From contig NZ_CP018047.1 of NCBI RefSeq assembly GCF_002009175.1, forward strand, positions 5,828,001 through 5,892,000: a stretch of DNA of 64,000 bases, given 5' to 3'. Of this stretch, positions 45,640 to 54,364 are shown in pieces; the first letter of the stretch is position 1, and every line of letters starts with the position of its first letter. Below the pieces are notes generated by a model. That model was not told the DNA's origin. It was given only the letters and a program-made list of their open reading frames with translations, and did no database searches. The translations under genes were made by a program, and so were the position numbers. Origin of the DNA: Streptomyces niveus. GTDB lineage: Bacteria; Actinomycetota; Actinomycetes; Streptomycetales; Streptomycetaceae.

Positions 45640-45719
45640 GGTGTGTGTTTCGTCCTTCTCGAAAACCTGCGGAACGGGGGTGGGGGAGGTACTGGAACCC
45701 GGTGGGGGCGCGGGCCCGG

Positions 45720-46163
45720 CTACGTCCGCAGTACTTGAAGGACGTGGAGATCCGGCGCGCGGGGAGACGCTCCGGAGCGGGACACCTGGCCGGTGTGGGA
45801 CGGCAGCGCGAGGCGCGCGGGACCCACGTCGTCGGTGCCGAGCGGATCGGCGGGGTGCGGCGCGGTCAGCACGGCCGGACTGAGGTGCGGGATGAAGCGG
45901 CAACTGCTCCGGTCGTACGGGCAGGTGTACTCGGGGGCCGCGGCGGGCCCGGCCGCCTCCACATCCGTACGGAGGGTGATGCCGGCGCCCGGTGCCCGCG
46001 CCGTGTGCTGTGCCGCCCCGCTCTCCGCCGCCCGTACGGTCGATGACCCCGTGTCGTGCGTGTCGGCGGGGCCCAGACAGACGTAGAGCGCGGCGAGCAG
46101 CGTCACCACGGCGCTGAGCAAGGCCGTGGGACGCGCGTCGCGTATGTGCCGTCGTCCCCCCAT
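45720..46163 (-). CDS. Small exported protein, 147 aa
   Basis: A 147-residue protein with a membrane segment/signal (ALLSAVVTLLAALYVCLG, about residues 14-31) and a hydrophilic remainder with one likely disulfide element (EYTCPYDRSSCRFIPH). I do not recognise a family. It lies 80 bases before the DUF3105-DUF305 pair in the same direction, so it may be part of that transcript. The stretch of bases from 46164 to 46300 separates it from the divergent MarR gene. Confidence 0.68.
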   Translation of the reverse strand: MGGRRHIRDARPTALLSAVVTLLAALYVCLGPADTHDTGSSTVRAAESGAAQHTARAPGAGITLRTDVEAAGPAAAPEYTCPYDRSSCRFIPHLSPAVLTAPHPADPLGTDDVGPARLALPSHTGQVSRSGASPRAPDLHVLQVLRT

Positions 46164-46300
46164 GGGCGCAGATCGTAGTCCGTACAGGTGGCCGAGCAGG
46201 AGGGCGCGGCGGGTTCCGAGTCCGGAACGTGCCTGTGGCGGTCGTGACCCCGGGGGTACGAAGAGGGGCCGGTGGACGCTCCGGCGCGGTACAAAGAGGC

Positions 46301-46828
46301 ATGGCCGACCCTCCGGAACCCCTGCCGAGCGAGCCCGACGTCGACGATGTCACCCGGGCCGTGCTGATCGCCTCACGGCTGCTCGTGGCCGTCTCCGTGC
46401 GGTCCCTGGCCACGGTCGAGGACCGGGTCACCCTGCCCCAGTTCCGGCTGCTGAAGGTCCTGTCGGCCCAGGGCGGCGCCAAGCTCGTGTCGCTCGCCGA
46501 GCGGCTGGGGGTGAACCCCTCCACCGCGATGCGGATGGTCGACCGGCTCATCGCCGCCGGGCTCGCCGAGCGCGGGGTAAACCCCGGCAACCGGCGCGAG
46601 ACCGTGCTGCGGCTCACCGAGGAGGGCCGGACGCTCGTGGCGGACGTCTCGGCGGCGCGCCGGCGGGAGATCACCTCGATCGTCCAGCGGCTGGCTCCCG
46701 AGCAGCGTACGGCCCTCGTGGACGCCCTCACGGCGTTCACCGAGGCGGGCGGGGAACGGCCGATGCCGGGCGACGACGGGGAGCCGTACCCCCTGGGCTG
46801 GTCGGACACGGCGGTCCCGCTCCACTGA
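46301..46828 (+). CDS. MarR-family regulator
   Basis: A 175-residue winged-helix regulator. The core is VTLPQFRLLKVLSAQGGAKLVSLAERLGVNPSTAMRMVDRLIAAGLAERGVNPGNRRETVLRLTEEG (about 45-115), with the recognition helix NPSTAMRMVDRL and the wing NRRETVLRL. TACAAA at 46290-46295 lies 5 bases before the ATG, so a leaderless transcript is possible. Being divergent from the exported-protein/DUF3105/DUF305 group, it may control that group. Confidence 0.88.
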   Translation: MADPPEPLPSEPDVDDVTRAVLIASRLLVAVSVRSLATVEDRVTLPQFRLLKVLSAQGGAKLVSLAERLGVNPSTAMRMVDRLIAAGLAERGVNPGNRRETVLRLTEEGRTLVADVSAARRREITSIVQRLAPEQRTALVDALTAFTEAGGERPMPGDDGEPYPLGWSDTAVPLH

Positions 46829-46874
46829 GGGCCGGCGGCCGATGACCACCGCCGACGGCCGGCAGCGGTACGGA

Positions 46875-46904
46875 TTGATAGGCAAGGAAATGCTTGCCTA
46901 TAGT
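46875..46904 (+). promoter_or_regulatory. ArsR promoter with built-in operator
   Basis: TTGATA (-35, 46875-46880) and TATAGT (-10, 46899-46904) have an 18-base spacer. Between them and overlapping both lies an inverted repeat ATAGGCAAG / CTTGCCTAT (46878-46886 and 46893-46901, 6-base gap). The GTG start at 46911 is 6 bases after the -10, so the mRNA is leaderless. The ArsR protein encoded next is the likely repressor of its own promoter. Confidence 0.85.
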
Positions 46905-46910
46905 GGCGGT

Positions 46911-47236
46911 GTGTCCGATGATGTGTTCAAGGCCCTGGCCGACCCCACGCGTCGCACGATCCTCGACGAACTGGCCGAACGCGACGGACAGACGCTCTTC
47001 GAGATCTGTGGCCGGCTGATGACCAAGCACGGTCTCGGCCTGTCCCGGCAGGGCGTCTCGCAGCATCTGACCCTTCTTGAAGCCGCCGGTCTCGTCGAGA
47101 CGCGACGCGACGGCCGCTACAAGTTCCACCACCTGAACACCGGGCCGCTGGAGCATCTCACCGACCGCTGGCTCGCGCCCGCGAGCCCGGCCGTGACCAC
47201 GCCCGGTCCCGTACCCGAACCACCAGGAGAGACCTC

Positions 47237-47240
<4 letters not shown>
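46911..47240 (+). CDS. ArsR-family regulator
   Basis: A 109-residue winged-helix repressor: VSDDVFKALADPTRRTILDELAERDGQTLFEICGRLM begins the fold, SRQGVSQHLTLLEAAGLVETRRDGRYKFHHLN is the recognition helix and wing. No cysteine pair typical of arsenic or cadmium sensors is present, so a small molecule or redox ligand rather than a metal is likely. The GTG at 46911 is set by the promoter. Its stop overlaps the next ATG (ATGA at 47237-47240). Confidence 0.9.
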
Positions 47241-47623
<383 letters not shown>

Positions 47624-47821
47624 GCCGCGGGCCGTCCTCGCACCCCCGTCCGCCAACGGGGCACCCGGACGCGCGCACCACGGGCCGCGTGTCCGACAAT
47701 GCTTTAGTACGCCGGTGTGCAACCTTCCGGAAATCCTGTGGTGTCATGCTCGGGTGCCCCGGTGTACTCGGCAGCGTGGGAGCAGGCGGCCTGACCGGCA
47801 AGGATGGGTAGGACAGCAGAC

Positions 47822-49183
47822 ATGGACAAGCAGCAGGAATTCGTGCTCCGTACGCTCGAGGAACGCGACATCCGCTTCGTACGCCTGTGGTTCACCGATG
47901 TGCTCGGCTTCCTGAAGTCGGTCGCCGTCGCCCCCGCCGAGCTGGAACAGGCATTCGACGAGGGCATCGGCTTCGACGGCTCGGCGATCGAAGGCTTCGC
48001 GCGGGTGTACGAGTCCGACATGATCGCCAAGCCGGATCCGGGGACCTTCCAGATCCTGCCGTGGCGCGCGGAGGCCCCCGGCACCGCGCGGATGTTCTGC
48101 GACATCCTGATGCCCGACGGCTCCCCGTCGTTCGCGGACCCCCGTTACGTCCTGAAGAGGATGCTCGCCAAGACCTCGGACCTCGGCTTCACCTTCTACA
48201 CCCACCCCGAGATCGAGTTCTTCCTCCTGAAGGACAAGCCGGTCGACGGCACCCGCCCCACCCCCGCCGACAGCTCCGGCTACTTCGACCACACCCCGCA
48301 GAACGTCGGCATGGACTTCCGCCGCCAGGCGATCACCATGCTCGAATCCATGGGCATCTCCGTGGAGTTCAGCCACCACGAGGGCGCCCCCGGCCAGCAG
48401 GAGATCGACCTGCGGTACGCCGACGCGCTCTCCACCGCCGACAACGTCATGACCTTCCGCCTGGTCATGAAGCAGGTCGCGCTGGAGCAGGGCGTCCACG
48501 CGTCCTTCATGCCGAAGCCGTTCAGCGAGTACCCGGGCTCTGGCATGCACACCCACCTCTCCCTCTTCGAGGGCGACCGCAACGCGTTCTACGAGTCGGG
48601 CGCCGAGTACCAGCTCTCCAAGGTCGGCCGGTCCTTCATCGCCGGACTGCTCCGGCACGCCGCCGAGATCTCGGCCGTCACCAACCAGTGGGTCAACTCC
48701 TACAAGCGCATCTGGGGCGGCTCCACCCGCACCGCGGGCTCGGGCGGCGAGGCCCCCTCCTACATCTGCTGGGGCCACAACAACCGCTCCGCCCTGATCC
48801 GGGTCCCGATGTACAAGCCCGGCAAGACCGGCTCCGCGCGCGTGGAGGTCCGCTCCATCGACTCCGGCGCCAACCCCTACCTCACCTACGCGGTACTGCT
48901 GGCCGCCGGCCTCAAGGGCATCGAGGAGGGCTACGAACTCCCGGCGGGCGCCGACGACGACGTATGGGCCCTGTCCGACGCCGAGCGCCGCGCGATGGGC
49001 ATCGAGCCACTGCCGCAGAACCTCGGCGAGGCGATCTCCCTGATGGAGCGCAGCGAACTGGTCGCCGAGACGCTGGGCGAGCACGTCTTCGACTTCTTCC
49101 TCCGCAACAAGAAGCGCGAGTGGGAGGAGTACCGCTCCGAGGTCACCGCCTTCGAACTGAAGGCCCTGCTGCCGGTGTTGTAG
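47822..49183 (+). CDS. glnA2: Glutamine synthetase-like protein GlnA2 (gamma-glutamylpolyamine synthetase type)
   Basis: A 453-residue type I glutamine synthetase-fold protein. The N-terminal beta-grasp domain (GFDGSAIEGFARVYESDM) and the catalytic domain with metal-binding FYTHPEIEFFLL, ASFMPKPFSEYPGSGMHTHLSLF and the ATP region NRSALIRVP are complete. The C-terminus ends without the adenylylation motif with its modified Tyr found in GlnA. It matches S. coelicolor GlnA2, for which polyamine glutamylation activity has been reported. RBS AAGGATGGGTAGGA lies upstream of ATG 47822. It is convergent with the TauE/SafE gene and close to glnE. Confidence 0.93.
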   Translation: MDKQQEFVLRTLEERDIRFVRLWFTDVLGFLKSVAVAPAELEQAFDEGIGFDGSAIEGFARVYESDMIAKPDPGTFQILPWRAEAPGTARMFCDILMPDGSPSFADPRYVLKRMLAKTSDLGFTFYTHPEIEFFLLKDKPVDGTRPTPADSSGYFDHTPQNVGMDFRRQAITMLESMGISVEFSHHEGAPGQQEIDLRYADALSTADNVMTFRLVMKQVALEQGVHASFMPKPFSEYPGSGMHTHLSLFEGDRNAFYESGAEYQLSKVGRSFIAGLLRHAAEISAVTNQWVNSYKRIWGGSTRTAGSGGEAPSYICWGHNNRSALIRVPMYKPGKTGSARVEVRSIDSGANPYLTYAVLLAAGLKGIEEGYELPAGADDDVWALSDAERRAMGIEPLPQNLGEAISLMERSELVAETLGEHVFDFFLRNKKREWEEYRSEVTAFELKALLPVL

Positions 49184-49207
49184 TCGGCAGGGGTCGGGCG
49201 GGTCCCG

Positions 49208-49227
49208 GACCGCACGCCGGTGCGGTC
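49208..49227. terminator. Hairpin between glnA2 and the permease gene
   Basis: GACCGCAC and GTGCGGTC pair around GCCG. The genes are convergent, so it can end both. Confidence 0.7.
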
Positions 49228-49241
49228 GGGGCGCCGGCGGA

Positions 49242-50000
49242 TCAGCGCAGGAGGAGTTGGAGGCCGCCCAGGACCGTCGCGCCGATCACCAGGCGTTCGA
49301 AGACGCGTTGGTCGATACGGTCCACGCAGAGCTTGCCTATGAGGGCGCCGGGCAGGACGAAGAGCACGAGCAGCGCGTCCAGCAGCAGCGAGTCGCGGTC
49401 GATCAGACCGAGGCCCACGCTGAAGGGCACCTTGCTGGTGTTGACGATCAGGAAGAACCACGCGGACGTGCCGAGGAAGCCGAGCTTCCGGAAGCCCGCC
49501 GACAGCAGGTAGAGCGACATGACGGGGCCGCCCGCGTTGGCGACCATCGTCGTGAAGCCGCCGAGCACCCCGTAGGAGCGGGCCTTGACACGGCCCTTGA
49601 GCGACGCCGTCTCCTCCGGGGTGACCTCCTGCGGCGTGTGACGCCGCCGCCAGATCGTCACGCCCGCCATCAGGAGCAGGATCGAACCGATCGAGACGCG
49701 TACGGCTCCGTCGTCGGCCCACAGCATGAAGACGGTGCCGGCCACCACACCCCCGGTGACCGCCGGGAACAGCCGCCACAGGGTGGGCCAGTGCGCGTGG
49801 CGGCGGTAGGTGAGGACGGCGATCGTGTCGCCGACGATGAGGATCGGCAGGAGCACCCCGGTCGACTCGCGGGCGGGCAGTACGGCGGCGAAGACCGCGA
49901 GGCTGACCGTGTTGGCACCGCTGACCGCCGTCTTGGAGAAGCCGACGAGGGCGGCTGCCGCGGCGAGCGCGACGAATTCCCACATGCTGATCGTGTCCAT
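49242..50000 (-). CDS. TauE/SafE-family permease
   Basis: A 252-residue protein with about eight membrane helices, of the sulfite/organosulfonate exporter family. FVALAAAAALVGFSKTAVSGANTVSLAVF and the second-half GFTTMVANAGGPVMSLYLLSAG are the paired signatures of the fold. The transported compound is unknown. ATG 50000 (MDTISMWEF) starts directly before helix 1; the frame is open to 50051, adding a few non-hydrophobic residues that seem unneeded. Confidence 0.88.
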   Translation of the reverse strand: MDTISMWEFVALAAAAALVGFSKTAVSGANTVSLAVFAAVLPARESTGVLLPILIVGDTIAVLTYRRHAHWPTLWRLFPAVTGGVVAGTVFMLWADDGAVRVSIGSILLLMAGVTIWRRRHTPQEVTPEETASLKGRVKARSYGVLGGFTTMVANAGGPVMSLYLLSAGFRKLGFLGTSAWFFLIVNTSKVPFSVGLGLIDRDSLLLDALLVLFVLPGALIGKLCVDRIDQRVFERLVIGATVLGGLQLLLR

Positions 50001-50038
50001 GGCGATGACCCATGCTACGACCACGTGTCCAGACCACC

Positions 50039-50446
50039 TCAGGCGAGCCAACGGGCGCCGTGCCGGTGCCGGGCGGGCGGCACGTCCACCCGGTCCGCCG
50101 CGCCGAGCGCGAGAACACCGGCGCCGGGGGCGTCGACCAGCCGGCGCAGAACGCCCACACGGGCACGCAGTCGCTGCCGCTCCCGGCGCTCGTCGATCGC
50201 GGCCCGCGTCGACACATGGCGGTCGCGGGTGTCCGCCCGCGCCCAGAAGTGGACGTCCACGCTCCGGCGTACGGCCTCCGGCACCGGCCGCCGCGACGCG
50301 CCGGCCGCCCCGGCCAGGGCGCGGGCGCTGTACCGCAGGTCGTACAGGCGCACGGAACGCCAGGGGCGGCGGTCCCCGGCGGTCGAGCCGGCGCGCGAGA
50401 GGGGAAGGTGGTGAGCGGTGCGTGCCACATGGACTCCGTCGGTCAC
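50039..50446 (-). CDS. Hypothetical protein, 135 aa
   Basis: A basic Arg/Ala-rich protein with no recognisable family. Its third codon positions are nearly all G or C, which supports a real gene rather than a shadow. The GTG at 50446 follows AGGAG at 12 bases. A conserved-looking core reads RSVRLYDLRYSARALAGAAG and SVDVHFWARADTRDRHV. Its tail ends 39 bases before the permease start on the same strand. Confidence 0.6.
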   Translation of the reverse strand: MTDGVHVARTAHHLPLSRAGSTAGDRRPWRSVRLYDLRYSARALAGAAGASRRPVPEAVRRSVDVHFWARADTRDRHVSTRAAIDERRERQRLRARVGVLRRLVDAPGAGVLALGAADRVDVPPARHRHGARWLA

Positions 50447-50562
50447 ACCGCCAGGGATCTCCTGGCGGAGCTACCTGAATCCGGAGGCTCCCCGTGAACG
50501 GCTGTGGCTCATACGGCAGATGTTACCGACGGGCCCCGCCCCGCGACCGGGGACGGCGCATG

Positions 50563-51075
50563 TCAGGCGAACCGCCAGCGGGTCTGGCCGTACGGGGACT
50601 TGGCGAAGCCGAAGGCCGTGCGGGGAGTGACCCCGAAGACCAGGGCCGGGCCCTCGGCGCCGCCGAACGCACCGTCCTTCACGTCGAAGTGCCACGCCGA
50701 GCCGTACTTGCACTCCCACAGGGCGGCCAGTTCGCGCAGCCGCGCCTCGTCCGTCACGCGCACCGCCTCGCCCTCGACCACCAGGTCGTGGCCCTCGCCG
50801 AGCGCGTTCGTGCCGGTGGTGAGGACGACTTCGCGGTTCTCGTTCAGATTGAGAACCTTGCGCTCCCGTTCGCCCGAGCAGAAGTACAGCGCGTCCCGCT
50901 GCCAGACCGCCAGCAGCGGGGTGACATGGGGGCGCCCGTCGGGACGCACGGTCGACAGCCAGAAGACCTCCGCCTCCGTCAGCCGGGTCACCGCGTCGGC
51001 CCAGTCGCCGGCGGCGGCCCTCGGGTCGCTGTAGCGGGCGTCCAGGTCGGTGCTGGACGGTTCCTTGTGCGCCAT
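50563..51075 (-). CDS. Pyridoxamine 5'-phosphate oxidase-family (PPOX) flavoprotein
   Basis: A 170-residue split-barrel protein. LTEAEVFWLSTVRPDGRPHVTPLLAVWQRDALYFCSGERERKVLNLNENREVVLTTG spans the FMN- or F420-binding fold, and the C-terminal GFAKSPYGQTRWRF is typical of the actinobacterial F420/PPOX group. It is likely a small reductase rather than the vitamin B6 enzyme PdxH, which is longer and carries a different C-terminus. GAAGGGA before ATG 51075 supports the start. It is divergent from glnE. Confidence 0.87.
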   Translation of the reverse strand: MAHKEPSSTDLDARYSDPRAAAGDWADAVTRLTEAEVFWLSTVRPDGRPHVTPLLAVWQRDALYFCSGERERKVLNLNENREVVLTTGTNALGEGHDLVVEGEAVRVTDEARLRELAALWECKYGSAWHFDVKDGAFGGAEGPALVFGVTPRTAFGFAKSPYGQTRWRFA

Positions 51076-51274
51076 GGCGCGGTCCCTTCGGGAGAAGGCT
51101 CTACGGCCGTGAACGGGAGTACGCCCACGCCCCTTCCGCAAGAGGTGACCGGCCGCGACGCGAGAACTCATCGGCCGAGGTCACGATCCGGCCCCGGGGG
51201 AGTGGCCGGGCCCCCCGCGACCGCCGGAGTACTAGGCTCGGGCCCGGACCTTGATCGGACGGACGAAAGGCCGA

Positions 51275-54200
51275 ATGACGGTGCAGGGACGCAGGAGCAG
51301 TACCTTCACCCGCCTGCTCCGGCACGGCTTCACCGATCCCTCCGCGGCCGAGCGGCTGCTCGGTGTCGACGAGATGGCGTCCGTACGGGCCGATTCCGTC
51401 CTTCTCGACGCCCTCGGCGCCACCGCCGACCCCGATCTGGCGCTCCGCGGTCTCGTCCGGCTGGTCGAGGCGCACGAGCCCGACGACCGGCACCGACTGC
51501 TGGACACACTGCTCGCGGCGAAGCCGCTGCGGGACCGGCTGCTCGGTGTGCTCGGGGCGTCCGAGGCGCTCGGTGACCATCTGGCCCGGCACCCCGCCGA
51601 CTGGCAGGTCCTCGTCACCTACGAGTCGGCCGATCTGCACCCCGGCGTCGCCGAGTTCGAGGCCGGTCTCGCCGAGGCCCACGACGTCGACTCGCTGCGC
51701 GTCTCCTACCGCCGCTGTCTGCTCTCCCTCGCCGCCCGCGACGTCTGCGGGACGACCGACGTCGCCCAGACCGCCGCCGAGCTGGCCGACCTGGCGATCG
51801 CCACGCTGCGCGCCGCGCTCGCCATCGCCCGCGCCGCCGCGCCCGAGGACGCGGCCGCGTGCAGGCTCGCGGTCGTGGCGCTCGGCAAGTGCGGCGGGAA
51901 CGAGCTCAATTACGTCTCCGACGTCGACGTCATCTTCGTCGGCGAGCCCGCCCACTCCGCGGTGCACGACCGCGGGGGTGACGAGGACGGTGCCGCCGAC
52001 ACCTCGAACACCGAGGCCAGGGCCGTCCAGGCGGCCACCCGGCTGGCCGCCCACATGATGCGGATCTGCTCCGAGACGACGGCCGAGGGCACCATCTGGC
52101 CCGTCGACGCCAATCTGCGCCCCGAGGGCCGCAACGGCCCGCTCGTGCGCACCCTCTCCAGCCATCTCGCCTACTACCAGCGCTGGGCCAAGACCTGGGA
52201 GTTCCAGGCGCTCCTCAAGGCCCGCGCCGTCGCCGGTGACATCGCGCTCGGCAAGGAGTACGTGGACGCCGTCTCGCCCATGGTCTGGCACGCCGCCGAC
52301 CGCGAGAACTTCGTGCCCGACGTACAGAAGATGCGCCGCCGGGTCGTCGACAACATCCCCGTAGGCCAGATCGACCGTGAGCTCAAGCTCGGCCCCGGCG
52401 GGCTGCGGGACGTCGAATTCGCCGTACAGCTGCTCCAGTTGGTCCACGGCCGCAGCGACGCCTCGCTCCGCAGCGGCAGCACGCTCGTCGCCCTGCGGGC
52501 GCTGGCGGCCGGCGGCTACGTCGGCAGGACCGACGCTGCGCAGCTCGACGAGGCGTACCGCTTCCTGCGCTCCATGGAGCACCACATCCAGCTGTTCCGG
52601 CTGCGGCGCACGCATCTGGTGCCCGACGACGACGCCGATCTGCGCCGTCTCGGACGCTCCCTCGGGCTGCGCACCGAACCGGTCTCCGAGCTCAACAGGG
52701 CCTGGCGGCGTCACGCTTCGGTGGTCCGGCGGCTGCACGAGAAGATCTTCTACCGCCCGCTGCTCGACGCCGTCGCCCAGCTCGCCCCCGGCGAGATCAG
52801 GCTCAGTACGAAGGCGGCCGGCCAGCGCCTTGAAGCCCTCGGCTACGCGGACCCGGTGGCCGCGCTGCGGCACCTGGAGGCACTGTCGTCCGGTGTCAGC
52901 CGCAAGGCCGCCATCCAACGGACGCTGCTGCCCGTGCTGTTGGGCTGGTTCGCGGACTCCGCCGACCCGGACGCCGGTCTGCTGGGCTTCCGCAAGGTGT
53001 CCGACGCGCTCGGCAAGACCCCCTGGTATCTGCGGCTGCTCAGGGACGAGGGCGCTGCGGCTGAGAACCTGGCCCGCGTACTCTCCGCCGGCCGGCTCGC
53101 CCCCGACCTGCTGCTGCGCGCCCCGGAGGCGGTGGCCATCCTCGGCGACCCCGGCGGCCTGAAACCGCGCGGCGTCAAACATCTGGAGCAGGAGGTGCTG
53201 GCCGCCGTCGGGCGGGCGGAGACCGCGGAGATCGCCGTCGCCGTCACCCGCGGGGTCCGCCGCCGCGAGCTGTTCCGGACCGCCGCGGCCGACATCATCG
53301 GCAGTTACGGCACCGAGGAGAACCCCGCGGAGGAGGACCCGGGCGAGCTCGTCGACCGGGTCGGGGCAGCCGTCACCGACCTCAACTCCGCCACCCTGTC
53401 GGGCGCGTTGCGCGCCGCCGTGCGCCAGACCTGGGGCGACACCCTCCCCGCCAGATTCGCGGTCATCGGCATGGGCCGCTTCGGCGGCCACGAGCAGGGG
53501 TACGGCTCCGACGCGGACGTCCTGTTCGTGTACGAGCCACGCGAGGGCGTCAGCGAGCACGAGGCGTCACGGGCCGCGACCACCGTCGTCTCCGAGATGC
53601 GCAGACTCCTCCAACTGCCCACGACCGACCCACCGTTGATGATCGACGCCGATCTGCGCCCGGAGGGCAAGACCGGCCCCCTGGTCCGGACCCTCGCCTC
53701 CTACGCCGCCTACTACCGCCGCTGGTCGCTGGGTTGGGAGAGCCAGGCGCTGCTGCGCGCCGAGCCGATGGCGGGCGACGCGGAGCTGGGCCGGGACTTC
53801 ATCGAGCTGATCGACCCGCTGCGCTATCCCGCCGAGGGCCTGAGCGAGGCCGCCGTACGCGAGATCCGCCGGCTCAAGGCGCGGATGGAGACCGAGCGGC
53901 TGCCTCGCGGCGCCGACCCCACCCTGCACACCAAGCTGGGCCGGGGCGGTCTCTCGGACGTCGAGTGGACGGTGCAGCTGATCCAGATGCAGCACGCCTG
54001 GCATGTGCCGGGCCTGCGCACGACCCGTACGCGCGAGGCCCTGGCCGCCGCGCACGCCGCGGGCCTGCTCTCCGTCGAGCACGCGCAGATCCTCGACGAG
54101 GCATGGGTGCTGGCGACCCGCGTACGCAACGGCGTGATGCTGGTGCGCGGCAGAGCGGGCGACACCTTCCCCTCCGACGGCCGTGAACTGTCCGCGATGG

Positions 54201-54364
54201 GGCGGTACTTGGGCTACGGGCCCGGTTCGGTACCGCCCGGCTCCGGTCCGCAGAACGGGCACGGCGCACACAGCGGGCACAGCGGCGACATGATCGACGA
54301 CTACCGCCGGACCACCCGGCGCGCACGCGCGGTGATGGAGGAGCTGTTCTACGGCGCTGTCTGA
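51275..54364 (+). CDS. glnE: Bifunctional glutamine synthetase adenylyltransferase/deadenylase
   Basis: A 1029-residue enzyme that adds AMP to, and removes it from, glutamine synthetase in response to nitrogen status. Two nucleotidyltransferase halves are visible: GGNELNYVSDVDVIFVG near residue 209 (deadenylase half) and GGHEQGYGSDADVLFVYEP near 735 (adenylylating half). Each is followed by its PII/UTase-like helical region (GRNGPLVRTLSSHLAYYQRWAKTWEFQALLKAR and GKTGPLVRTLASYAAYYRRWSLGWESQALLRAE). GAAAGG precedes ATG 51275. Its last 16 bases overlap the convergent PAP2 gene. The GlnA2 nearby lacks the site it would modify. Confidence 0.95.
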   Translation: MTVQGRRSSTFTRLLRHGFTDPSAAERLLGVDEMASVRADSVLLDALGATADPDLALRGLVRLVEAHEPDDRHRLLDTLLAAKPLRDRLLGVLGASEALGDHLARHPADWQVLVTYESADLHPGVAEFEAGLAEAHDVDSLRVSYRRCLLSLAARDVCGTTDVAQTAAELADLAIATLRAALAIARAAAPEDAAACRLAVVALGKCGGNELNYVSDVDVIFVGEPAHSAVHDRGGDEDGAADTSNTEARAVQAATRLAAHMMRICSETTAEGTIWPVDANLRPEGRNGPLVRTLSSHLAYYQRWAKTWEFQALLKARAVAGDIALGKEYVDAVSPMVWHAADRENFVPDVQKMRRRVVDNIPVGQIDRELKLGPGGLRDVEFAVQLLQLVHGRSDASLRSGSTLVALRALAAGGYVGRTDAAQLDEAYRFLRSMEHHIQLFRLRRTHLVPDDDADLRRLGRSLGLRTEPVSELNRAWRRHASVVRRLHEKIFYRPLLDAVAQLAPGEIRLSTKAAGQRLEALGYADPVAALRHLEALSSGVSRKAAIQRTLLPVLLGWFADSADPDAGLLGFRKVSDALGKTPWYLRLLRDEGAAAENLARVLSAGRLAPDLLLRAPEAVAILGDPGGLKPRGVKHLEQEVLAAVGRAETAEIAVAVTRGVRRRELFRTAAADIIGSYGTEENPAEEDPGELVDRVGAAVTDLNSATLSGALRAAVRQTWGDTLPARFAVIGMGRFGGHEQGYGSDADVLFVYEPREGVSEHEASRAATTVVSEMRRLLQLPTTDPPLMIDADLRPEGKTGPLVRTLASYAAYYRRWSLGWESQALLRAEPMAGDAELGRDFIELIDPLRYPAEGLSEAAVREIRRLKARMETERLPRGADPTLHTKLGRGGLSDVEWTVQLIQMQHAWHVPGLRTTRTREALAAAHAAGLLSVEHAQILDEAWVLATRVRNGVMLVRGRAGDTFPSDGRELSAMGRYLGYGPGSVPPGSGPQNGHGAHSGHSGDMIDDYRRTTRRARAVMEELFYGAV

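Noticed and set aside
47722..47740. GlnR-like box (GCAAC, six bases, GAAAT) upstream of glnA2
   Set aside because: The first half misses the invariant T and the second half ends wrongly; a single imperfect match is expected by chance, and glnA2 is not a standard GlnR target.
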